From Lachnospiraceae bacterium (GTDB lineage Bacteria; Bacillota_A; Clostridia; Lachnospirales; Lachnospiraceae), in NCBI GenBank assembly GCA_017621115.1, contig JAGATU010000106.1:1-5771 (forward strand): 5,771 nucleotides of DNA, in the 5' to 3' direction. Shown here piece by piece: positions 1 to 5,706 of the stretch (position 1 is its first letter; every line of letters begins with the position of its first letter). The position numbers were made by a program, and so were the translations under genes. The notes below the pieces were generated by a model. It was given only the letters and a program-made list of their open reading frames with translations. It ran no database searches and was not told the origin of the DNA.

Positions 1-1
1 A

Positions 2-112
2 GTGAAATTAGAATATACAGATAAACCAAGAGCAGAGTTTAAACTTGCGGATGGAGAAGAATTTGTGGCAGCCTATGAGTACTGCAATTTACATGGGTTA
101 TGGAAGAAATAA
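2..112 (+). CDS. Superoxide reductase (desulfoferrodoxin/neelaredoxin family), 3' end only
   Basis: The reading frame is open from the window edge to a TAA at 110-112 and gives 36 C-terminal residues. The tail contains EYCNLHGLW, the C-terminal iron-site motif of superoxide reductases (C-N-x-H-G). In that family the Cys and this His are two of the five ligands (four His, one Cys) of the square-pyramidal iron centre that reduces superoxide to hydrogen peroxide in the cytoplasm of anaerobes, with electrons normally supplied by rubredoxin. The end of the protein a few residues after GLW also fits the family. The N-terminal part lies outside the window, so I cannot tell whether this is the one-iron form (neelaredoxin) or the form with an extra desulforedoxin domain. 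A hairpin terminator follows about 55 bases downstream, so this is probably the last gene of its transcript. Confidence 0.85.
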   Translation: MKLEYTDKPRAEFKLADGEEFVAAYEYCNLHGLWKK

Positions 113-167
113 GATATAGCAAATAGAGGTACAAATTTCAGTTTTCGCCATATTATAAATAAAACAC

Positions 168-203
168 AAGCAGTCGATTAGTTCATCCGGTCGGCTGCTT
201 TTA
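168..203 (+). terminator. Rho-independent terminator after the superoxide reductase gene
   Basis: A 10-bp stem is formed by AAGCAGTCGA (168-177) and TCGGCTGCTT (191-200), with one G-U wobble and a 13-base loop, and runs into a short TTTT tract (199-202). It lies 55 bases after the superoxide reductase stop codon and would separate that gene from the phosphatase gene. The T-tract is short, so termination may be incomplete. Confidence 0.65.
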
Positions 204-226
204 TGATGGAAAACAATAGATTTCTA

Positions 227-235
227 TGATATAAT
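227..235 (+). promoter_or_regulatory. Candidate extended -10 promoter upstream of the phosphatase gene
   Basis: TGATATAAT is a perfect extended -10 element (TGnTATAAT), lying just after the 168-203 terminator. No good -35 hexamer is visible, which an extended -10 can tolerate. A start near base 242 would give a leader of about 260 bases running through the repeat array before the phosphatase start codon at 501. Other possible promoters nearer the gene (TTGACT at 340-345, TATAAA at 427-432) lack a matching partner element. Confidence 0.4.
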
Positions 236-243
236 GCAAATCA

Positions 244-410
244 TGCAGAGTCACTTTTTAACGATGAACCCCCTTATAGGCAGTTTCTTAAAAGTGAACC
301 CCCTAGAGGGCAAAAAACGGAGTAGTACGAACCCCTAGTTTGACTACGTTTTTACTACTACATAAGGAAAAAGTGTGCAATGATATGCCACTTTATGCCA
401 AAAAGTGTAG
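244..410. repeat. GAACCCC repeat array resembling an IS21-type insertion sequence end
   Basis: TGAACCCCCT occurs at 265-274 and again at 295-304, exactly 30 bases apart. A weaker third copy, CGAACCCCT, lies at 328-336, 33 bases further on. AAAAAGTG-type boxes accompany them: inverted at 252-259 and 291-295 region (AAAAGTGAACC), and direct at 368-375 and 400-407. A further imperfect inverted repeat, AAAAACG (313-319) with CGTTTTT (347-353), brackets the third copy. Multiple spaced terminal repeats that bind transposase, with TG at the outer tip, are typical of IS21-family ends, and the block here begins TGCAGAGTCAC at 244. No istA or istB coding sequence is present, so this would be a solo end or a non-autonomous derivative. 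The assignment rests on resemblance only. The gene-free stretch 113-500 otherwise contains only the terminator and promoter candidate listed separately. Confidence 0.4.
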
Positions 411-500
411 TAAATGAATAGTGAAGTATAAATGCCGGAAAATGCGATAAAACCTAGCAAAAATGGGCATATCTTGGAAATTTCAGATAGGAGTAAATTT

Positions 501-962
501 ATGATTAAAGTACTTTTCGTATGTCATGGAAATATCTGCCGCTCAACAATGGCCGAATCCGTCTTTGCTCACATGGTAAAGCAGCGCCATATGGAGCATT
601 TATTTGAGATAGATTCTGCGGCGACAAGCCGTGAGGAGATAGGCAACGGACCGCATTACGGAACGGTTGGTAAGCTTCGTCAGGTAGGTATTCCCGTAGT
701 ACCGCACCGCGCAGTCCAGATGACGCAGGCGGACTATGAGTATTACGATTATCTGATTGGTATGGATACTGCCAATATCCGCAATATGAACCGTATCGCG
801 GGTGGTGATCCGGATGGTAAGATATACAAGTTATTGTCGTTTGCGGGTTCGGGACGTGATGTGGCAGACCCGTGGTACACGGGTGATTTTGACTCCACGT
901 ACCGCGATGTAGTGGAAGGTTTGGAAGGGTTCTTTGAGTTCCTTCGTGAGCAGGAAGGCTAA
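501..962 (+). CDS. Low-molecular-weight protein-tyrosine phosphatase
   Basis: A 153-residue cytoplasmic enzyme, close to the usual ~150 for the family, that hydrolyses phosphotyrosine (or aryl phosphates; some relatives act on phosphoarginine). The P-loop is at the extreme N-terminus as expected: VCHGNICRS, residues 7-15, with nucleophile Cys8 and phosphate-binding Arg14 (C-x5-R-S). The general acid is in the DPWY motif, Asp123, near the C-terminus. The ATG at 501 was chosen because AGGAG (489-493) sits 7 bases upstream and the protein then begins directly with the core strand MIKVLFVC. An in-frame ATG at 432 would add 23 residues unlike the family and lacks a ribosome binding site. The gene appears monocistronic: a terminator precedes it at 168-203 and another follows at 980-1015. 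Its physiological substrate cannot be deduced; no tyrosine kinase or capsule gene is adjacent. Arginine-phosphatase activity is less likely to be decidable from sequence. Confidence 0.93.
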   Translation: MIKVLFVCHGNICRSTMAESVFAHMVKQRHMEHLFEIDSAATSREEIGNGPHYGTVGKLRQVGIPVVPHRAVQMTQADYEYYDYLIGMDTANIRNMNRIAGGDPDGKIYKLLSFAGSGRDVADPWYTGDFDSTYRDVVEGLEGFFEFLREQEG

Positions 963-979
963 ATAATTTCAGAGCAATC

Positions 980-1015
980 AAAAAGTGCGATGTTGTATAA
1001 CACCGCACTTTTTTT
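980..1015. terminator. Bidirectional rho-independent terminator between convergent genes
   Basis: AAAAAGTGCG (980-989) pairs perfectly with CGCACTTTTT (1004-1013). After one mismatch the stem continues with TGTT (991-994) against AACA (999-1002), closing a GTAT tetraloop. The T run extends to 1015 on the plus strand, and the A-tract gives the equivalent U-tract on the minus strand. It begins 17 bases after the phosphatase stop and lies 27 bases past the end of the minus-strand AraC-GGDEF gene, so it can serve both. Confidence 0.9.
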
Positions 1016-1041
1016 GACACATAGCTTTCTTTTTCTATCAT

Positions 1042-1866
1042 TTACATCCCCGGTCTTCCGAGTGATTTCTTAAAATCATTAACAACTTGCTGGAATTGAT
1101 TATACATTTCTCCGCTGTCGCCATGCGCGCCCTTTGTCAGGGTGGATATTAGTACATAGAGAGATAGTGGTATGTCCTTACCTTCATAAGCAAAGGTGTC
1201 GCCGTTTTTGCTTCTGATTGCATCGGCAAGTTTGTTCACATGGTCCATATCTTTGGAATCGGTCAGCAGGATGAATTCATCACCGCCGATGCGGAAAACG
1301 ATATCGTTTTCACCGGCTACATCATTCATACGTTTGATAGATTCAATAATGGCAAGGTCGCCTGCCGCGTGGGAAATCTCATTAATAGGAATCAGGCCTT
1401 CGATATCACATACTATGTAGTGGCAGCCGATTCGTTCGCGTAATACATCATATAATTCAGAAATATCTACTTTTTTCATGATTTGTTCTCCTTTATCAAG
1501 GTCAAATGCATACCTTGGGAAAAGTTCCGAATAACGTGTATTGTTACGGAATTCGGAAGGTGTACAGTTCCAGACCTGCTTGAATGCGCGGGTAAAGGCC
1601 TCATTGCTGTTATAGCCGTAGAGGACGGCAACATCGAGAATGCTGATTTCACGGTGGGAAAAAAGCATTTTGGCAGCCTTATTCATACGTCTGCGGATGA
1701 TATAGTCATGCACGGAGGTATGGCTGACGCATCGAAACAGTTTTTCAAGGGTGGATTTGGAGCAGTAGCATACCTTTGCCACGTCTTCGGTGGTGATTTT
1801 CTCGGTCAGGTTATCTTCCATAAAAGATAATGCAGTTGTCAGAAGTTCCAAACTGTTTGCACTCAT
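1042..1866 (-). CDS. AraC-type HTH transcriptional regulator fused to a GGDEF domain
   Basis: A 274-residue soluble protein. Residues about 8-112 form an AraC/XylS DNA-binding domain with two helix-turn-helix units. The first lies around 25-47 (TTEDVAKVCYCSKSTLEKLF); the second, around 75-106, carries the signature I..VA...GYNSNEAFTRAFK followed by CTPSEFR. Residues about 133-272 form a compact GGDEF domain: VCDIEGLIPIN (152-161), AGD (168-170), FRIGGDEFIL (191-200) and a terminal KSLGR (267-271) matching the usual KxxGR. GGDEF domains make cyclic-di-GMP from two GTP. Asp153, Asn161, Asp170 and the whole GGDEF are kept, but the usual FK after the first metal Asp is LI, and the N-terminal DxLTGLxNRR segment and the RxxD inhibitory site are missing. 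It may therefore be a weak cyclase or a GTP/nucleotide sensor. The start at 1866 follows AAAGGAG with proper spacing; a further 15 upstream codons would run through the palindrome and promoter. No signal peptide or membrane segment is present. Confidence 0.87.
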   Translation of the reverse strand: MSANSLELLTTALSFMEDNLTEKITTEDVAKVCYCSKSTLEKLFRCVSHTSVHDYIIRRRMNKAAKMLFSHREISILDVAVLYGYNSNEAFTRAFKQVWNCTPSEFRNNTRYSELFPRYAFDLDKGEQIMKKVDISELYDVLRERIGCHYIVCDIEGLIPINEISHAAGDLAIIESIKRMNDVAGENDIVFRIGGDEFILLTDSKDMDHVNKLADAIRSKNGDTFAYEGKDIPLSLYVLISTLTKGAHGDSGEMYNQFQQVVNDFKKSLGRPGM

Positions 1867-1880
1867 AAATTCACTCCTTT

Positions 1881-1900
1881 TACTTACGGTACCGTAAGTA
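1881..1900. promoter_or_regulatory. Perfect 20-bp palindrome, probable operator
   Basis: TACTTACGGTACCGTAAGTA is fully self-complementary, centred on 1890/1891. It lies between the minus-strand -10 element (1902-1907) and the ribosome binding site of the AraC-GGDEF gene, so it would cover the transcription start. That position suits repression by a dimeric regulator. Perfect inverted repeats of this size are common for TetR-type repressors, whereas AraC proteins usually bind direct repeats. No TetR gene is in the window, so the binding protein is unknown. Confidence 0.7.
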
Positions 1901-1901
1901 C

Positions 1902-1910
1902 ATAATAGCA
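1902..1910 (-). promoter_or_regulatory. Extended -10 promoter of the AraC-GGDEF gene
   Basis: Read on the minus strand, TGCTATTAT is an extended -10 element (TGnTATTAT; hexamer at 1902-1907). No clear -35 is found 16-18 bases upstream. Transcription would begin about base 1895, inside the palindrome at 1881-1900, leaving a leader of about 30 bases with AAAGGAG before the ATG at 1866. Confidence 0.55.
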
Positions 1911-1928
1911 TACAATCTGAAAAGGTAT

Positions 1929-1956
1929 TTGATTTTTTGCGTAAACATTATATAAT
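1929..1956 (+). promoter_or_regulatory. Promoter of the alaX / HD-GYP / nhaC operon
   Basis: TTGATT (1929-1934) and a consensus TATAAT (1951-1956) are separated by 16 bases. This predicts a start near 1963 and a leader of about 40 bases before the ATG at 2005. It is back to back with the minus-strand promoter, with the two -10 boxes about 45 bases apart, so a factor bound between them could affect both directions. Confidence 0.6.
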
Positions 1957-2004
1957 AAATTCGTGACTTTATGTTCATATCAAAGGAGTGTTAACAGAGA
2001 AGTT

Positions 2005-3171
2005 ATGGTTAAGTTATACGATTTGGATGCGTATGCAACAGAATTTGATGCCAAGGTGGTCAGCTGTGAGGCGGTTACCTATAATAATCAGGATGTATAT
2101 GCAGTTATTTTAGATAGGACTTTGTTTTTCCCGGAAGAGGGCGGACAGAGCCCGGATAAAGGAACATTGGACGGTAAGACCGTATTGGATGCACAGATTA
2201 AGAAGGACATCGTGACGCATTATCTGGAGCAGCCTGTTGAGGCAGGTGCCACAGTTCATGGTGTTATTGATTGGAAGCATCGTTTTTCGAATATGCAGCA
2301 GCATTCGGGCGAGCATATTTTTTCGGGAATCGTACATAGGGACTACGGTTTTAACAATGTCGGTTTTCACTTAAGTGACAATATTGTGACGATGGATTTT
2401 GACGGCGTACTGAGTGCAGAGCAGGTTGCGGATGTGGAGTACAAGGTCAATGAAGCGATTGCTAAAAATGTAGAGATTACGGCGGCTTTTCCTTCCAAGG
2501 AGGAATTGGCAGCACTTGAGTACCGCAGTAAGATTGAGATTGACGGCGCGGTGCGTATTGTGACGGTAGACGGATATGATGTGTGTGCATGCTGTGCGCC
2601 CCATGTGAAGCGTACCGGTGAGATTGGCATGTTAAAGGTAATGAGTGTACAGAATTACAAGGGCGGTGTGCGCATCAGTATTTTATGCGGTTTTCGTGCT
2701 TTGCAGGCGTTCCGTGATAAGACGGAAGTGGTGTCTTCTTTGACAAGTCTCTTATCGACAAGTCAGGAGACGATTGTAGAGCGTGTTACTCAGATGAAGA
2801 ATACCATCCAGGAACTGAAACTTCAGCTTGGCGAAGTGAAGCAGAATATGATGTTTGCCAAGATTTATGATATTCCGGCGGATGAGAAGGATGTCATTTT
2901 ATTTGAGAATGATTTGGATACACAGATTTGTCGTAATGTGGTAAATGAATTGGTGGAAGAACATCAGGGCATCAATGCTGTTTTTGTTGGTAATGATGAG
3001 GAAGGATACCGCTTTATTTTAGGAAGTAATGTACAGGATTGTAAGGCGGTTGCAGTGAATCTGCGTGATGCATTTAATGCCAAATGCGGCGGCAGTGCTA
3101 CGATGATTCAGGGTTCGGTAGAGACGACCAGGGAGAAGTTGGAGTTCTTTTTTGAACCGCATGACGAATAG
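2005..3171 (+). CDS. Alanyl-tRNA editing protein, AlaX long form (AlaX-L)
   Basis: A 388-residue free-standing relative of the alanyl-tRNA synthetase editing domain, which hydrolyses Ser-tRNA(Ala) and/or Gly-tRNA(Ala) made in error. The N-terminal region has the FPEEGGQSPDKGTL motif (42-55; glycine-rich editing motif). Zinc-site residues are His100 and His104 in QQHSGEH and Cys196 and His200 in CACCAPH. A helical, probably coiled-coil segment (about 253-285) leads to a C-terminal DHHA1-like domain ending around CGGSATMIQGS (361-371), so it is the long type rather than the short ~150-240-residue types. No aminoacylation domain is present. The ATG at 2005 begins a family-like MVKLYDLDAY, but the strong AAAGGAG (1982-1988) is 16 bases away, unusually far; a weaker AGAGAAG lies closer. 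An in-frame GTG at 1963 coincides with the predicted transcription start and is less likely. First gene of a probable operon with the HD-GYP gene 47 bases downstream. Confidence 0.9.
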   Translation: MVKLYDLDAYATEFDAKVVSCEAVTYNNQDVYAVILDRTLFFPEEGGQSPDKGTLDGKTVLDAQIKKDIVTHYLEQPVEAGATVHGVIDWKHRFSNMQQHSGEHIFSGIVHRDYGFNNVGFHLSDNIVTMDFDGVLSAEQVADVEYKVNEAIAKNVEITAAFPSKEELAALEYRSKIEIDGAVRIVTVDGYDVCACCAPHVKRTGEIGMLKVMSVQNYKGGVRISILCGFRALQAFRDKTEVVSSLTSLLSTSQETIVERVTQMKNTIQELKLQLGEVKQNMMFAKIYDIPADEKDVILFENDLDTQICRNVVNELVEEHQGINAVFVGNDEEGYRFILGSNVQDCKAVAVNLRDAFNAKCGGSATMIQGSVETTREKLEFFFEPHDE

Positions 3172-3218
3172 AGAGTTGCTACATGTTTTTACAAGAAGGA
3201 TAAGTTGAGAGATTGCCT

Positions 3219-4322
3219 ATGGTAAGACGTTATTTTGTGCCGACCAGGCTTTTGCAGGAAGGAATGAAGATTGACCAGTCCATTGTTGACGGGACTAACC
3301 GTGTGTTGATTGCAAGAAGCACGGTATTGGACGACTTCATGATTAAAGGCCTGCGTAAGCTGGGAATATCGGGCGTGTATATCAGGGAAGGTGAAGAGGA
3401 GGTTATGGAGTCCTCTGCCGATGAACCGATTACACAGGAGACCCTTGAGACAATTCAAAAATTACAGGTAGAAGACCGTAAGCGCGTTAATATTTCGGAG
3501 AGTGTACGTGCGCGTGTGGCAGAAGGAGTTTCCTTTTTGTACAGCAACACGGCCTCTGAGCAGTTGGCAGATACGACAAGGGACATCACGGATGAACTGA
3601 TGCGTGCTATCGATGAGAATGACGCGATTGCAGTCGATATTTCTGCGCTTAAAGTCAGTGATGAGTATACGTTTAAACACAGTGTAGACGTTGCTACGAT
3701 GTCGATGATTGTTGCCAAGAAGCTTGGTATGTCACGTGAGGAGATTTATGACATCGGTATCGCGGGTCTTTTGCATGATATCGGTAAGTCCAAGATTCCG
3801 AATGAGATTCTGAATAAGCCGGGCAGACTGACGGATGAAGAGTTTGCGATTATGAAGCAGCATTCGGTGTTCGGATACCGTATCCTTCAGGAGAACCAGG
3901 ACATTAAGGAACCGATTAAACTGGCGGTTTTACAGCACCATGAGAAGATTAATGCCAATGGGTATCCGATGGGAGTCGGCGCAGATCAGATTTGCGCTTT
4001 TGCAAAGATTTTGTCGGTGGTGGATATTTATGATGCGCTGGTTACGGAACGTCCGTATAAGGAAGGTTTTTCGCCCCGTGATGCGGTGGAAATGCTGATG
4101 GCGATGACGGCGGAGCTGGATATTGTATCGCTTCGCGGATTCCTCGGCAGTGTTATTCTTTACCCGGTCGGTACGACCGTAGAGTTAAGTAACGGCGAGC
4201 GCGCCCGCGTGGTAGAGAACTATGAGGAAGCGATTTTACGTCCGAAGGTAGTCGGATTGAAAACGGGCAGGGTTTATGATTTAGCATATGATTTATCCTG
4301 CGCCAATATTATTATTAACTAA
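3219..4322 (+). CDS. HD-GYP domain cyclic-di-GMP phosphodiesterase
   Basis: A 367-residue soluble protein expected to hydrolyse cyclic-di-GMP to pGpG or GMP. Residues about 1-60 (RRYFVPTRLLQEGMKI... GVYI) resemble the small N-terminal domain often found before HD-GYP; 60-140 is a charged helical linker with no known sensor fold. The catalytic domain covers about 145-310: His154, HD at 186-187 in LLHDIGKSKIP, His215, His240-His241, GYP at 248-250, Asp269 in VVDIYDAL, then RPYKEG. All standard HD metal ligands I can check are present. The GYP loop reads HHEKINANGYP where HHExxDGxGYP is common, a mild variation. The tail has YPVGTTVELSNGE, often seen at the end of this subgroup. No membrane segments or receiver domain. 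I chose ATG 3219, which has GAGAG six bases upstream; TTG 3213, 12 bases after AGAAGGA, would add two residues. No terminator separates it from alaX, and nhaC follows after 15 bases. Confidence 0.9.
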   Translation: MVRRYFVPTRLLQEGMKIDQSIVDGTNRVLIARSTVLDDFMIKGLRKLGISGVYIREGEEEVMESSADEPITQETLETIQKLQVEDRKRVNISESVRARVAEGVSFLYSNTASEQLADTTRDITDELMRAIDENDAIAVDISALKVSDEYTFKHSVDVATMSMIVAKKLGMSREEIYDIGIAGLLHDIGKSKIPNEILNKPGRLTDEEFAIMKQHSVFGYRILQENQDIKEPIKLAVLQHHEKINANGYPMGVGADQICAFAKILSVVDIYDALVTERPYKEGFSPRDAVEMLMAMTAELDIVSLRGFLGSVILYPVGTTVELSNGERARVVENYEEAILRPKVVGLKTGRVYDLAYDLSCANIIIN

Positions 4323-4337
4323 TGAGTGGAGGCTTAC

Positions 4338-5648
4338 ATGAGTAACGAAACAAACAAAGGAAGAGCGGTAGCGCTTTTACCTATTCTGGTATTTTTGGTA
4401 ATCTTTTTGGGCTCCGGTATTATTACCGGTGACTTCTATGCAATGCCTGCGATTGTGGCATTTTTAGTGGCATTGTGCGTAGCATTTGTGCAGAATAAGG
4501 GACTTTCTTTTGATGAGAAGATTTCCGTAATTGCAAAAGGTGTCGGCGATGACAATATCATCACGATGAGTTTGATTTTCTTATGTGCAGGCGGATTTTC
4601 CGGTGCGGTTACCGCGGCAGGCGGCGTGGAGAGTACGGTTAATTTCGGTCTTTCCATTTTACCTTCTAATTTTGCGGTAGTCGGTTTATTTGTTATCGGT
4701 TGCTTTATTTCGGTTTCCATGGGTACTTCCATGGGTACGATTGCGGCTCTTGCCCCGATTGCAGTAGGTATCAGCGAGAAGACCGGTTTCCCGATGGCAG
4801 TTTGTATCGGCGCAGTAGTCTGCGGTGCGATGTTTGGTGATAACTTATCGATGATTTCCGATACGACAATTGCAGCGGTTAAGACACAGGGGTGTGAGAT
4901 GAAGGATAAGTTTAAAGAGAACTTCCTGATTGTTTTACCTGCAGCAATTATTACGATTATTATTTTCTTTGTGCTTACGATGAACGGCGAGTATGCCGTG
5001 TCCGGTGATTTGGAGTACAATTTGTTAAAGGTGTTACCGTATGTTTTGGTATTGGTAGGTGCGCTTGTAGGAGTGAATGTATTCGTAGTACTGATAGGCG
5101 GAACAATCGTTTCCCTGTTGGTAGGCGTTGGAACAGGCACCATTGCTCTTGACCAGATCTTCTTAGCTGTGGGAGGTGGCGAAGTGAATGGTCAGAGCAT
5201 TGGTGGTGTCATGGGAATGTATGATATTACAGTTATTTCAATTGTGGTTGCCTGCATCGTATCTTTGGTAAAAGAATACGGCGGTATCCAGTACATCCTT
5301 AACTTTATCCGCAGCAAGATTAAAGGGGAAAAGGGCGGCGAATTCGGTATCGCAGCATTGTCCTTACTTGTGGATGCATGTACAGCTAATAATACGGTTG
5401 CCATCGTTATGGCAGGACCGATTGCCAAAGAAATCAGTGATGAATTCGGTGTGGATAAGAAGCGCTCCGCATCACTCCTTGATATTTTCAGTTCTGTAGG
5501 ACAGGGATTAATTCCTTACGGTGCACAGCTTTTATCGGCAGCATCGTTAACAGCACTGACACCGTATGATATTATGCCGTATCTGTATTATCCGATTTTA
5601 ATGGCTGTTTCTGCGGTATGCTTCATAGCGTTCAGAAAACGCGCATAG
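4338..5648 (+). CDS. NhaC-family Na+/H+ antiporter (integral membrane protein)
   Basis: A 436-residue protein with about 10-12 hydrophobic segments, e.g. around 11-28, 33-52, 76-95, 112-128, 152-166, 196-213, 233-273 (two), 296-311, 338-360 and 415-432, and a positively charged C-terminus (FRKRA). Family landmarks are SMGTSMGTIAALAPI (127-141), the strongly conserved GDNLSMISDTT (167-177), and a second-half counterpart DACTANNTVAIVMAGPIAKE (346-365) with LIPYGAQ (391-397). These identify the NhaC-type fold of the Na+/H+ antiporter family, which exchanges cytoplasmic sodium for protons; some relatives instead exchange organic acids or amino acids, so the substrate is not certain. The ATG at 4338 has GGAGG (4328-4332) five bases upstream; a GTG at 4326 would overlap that site. 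The gene lies 15 bases after the HD-GYP stop, so the two are very likely co-transcribed. Confidence 0.88.
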   Translation: MSNETNKGRAVALLPILVFLVIFLGSGIITGDFYAMPAIVAFLVALCVAFVQNKGLSFDEKISVIAKGVGDDNIITMSLIFLCAGGFSGAVTAAGGVESTVNFGLSILPSNFAVVGLFVIGCFISVSMGTSMGTIAALAPIAVGISEKTGFPMAVCIGAVVCGAMFGDNLSMISDTTIAAVKTQGCEMKDKFKENFLIVLPAAIITIIIFFVLTMNGEYAVSGDLEYNLLKVLPYVLVLVGALVGVNVFVVLIGGTIVSLLVGVGTGTIALDQIFLAVGGGEVNGQSIGGVMGMYDITVISIVVACIVSLVKEYGGIQYILNFIRSKIKGEKGGEFGIAALSLLVDACTANNTVAIVMAGPIAKEISDEFGVDKKRSASLLDIFSSVGQGLIPYGAQLLSAASLTALTPYDIMPYLYYPILMAVSAVCFIAFRKRA

Positions 5649-5706
5649 GGTTATAGGGATTTGTTGTTTAAAAAGGGGTTTTTTGTTTTTTATCAGAGGG
5701 ATTACT

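Noticed and set aside
244..345. GAACCCC repeats as a CRISPR array
   Set aside because: The repeated unit is only about 10 bases, spacing is 30 then 33 bases, the third copy is degenerate, and there are no cas genes.
340..368. TTGACT at 340-345 as a -35 element for the phosphatase gene
   Set aside because: The hexamers 16-18 bases downstream (such as TAAGGA) do not resemble a -10 box.
432..500. An upstream in-frame ATG at 432 that would extend the phosphatase by 23 residues
   Set aside because: No ribosome binding site precedes it, the extra residues do not resemble the family, and ATG 501 has a well-spaced AGGAG and starts at the expected catalytic strand.
505..1041. A 178-codon open frame on the minus strand across the phosphatase gene
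   Set aside because: It runs through the strong terminator and opposite a well-identified gene, and its product is rich in His, Pro, Ser and Cys with no recognisable domain.
1957..2004. A T-box or riboswitch in the leader of the AlaX operon
   Set aside because: The predicted leader is only about 40 bases, too short for a T-box or common riboswitch, and shows no T-box sequence or anti-terminator hairpin.
4436..5143. A 235-codon open frame on the minus strand opposite the antiporter gene
   Set aside because: It is a shadow of the plus-strand gene: low-complexity composition rich in Pro, Thr, Ala and Ile, no ribosome binding site and no family resemblance, while the plus strand encodes a clear membrane transporter.
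5670..5691. A possible terminator after the antiporter gene (A5-G4-T6 followed by more T)
   Set aside because: The stem would be only five A-U pairs with a GGGG loop, too weak to call an intrinsic terminator.
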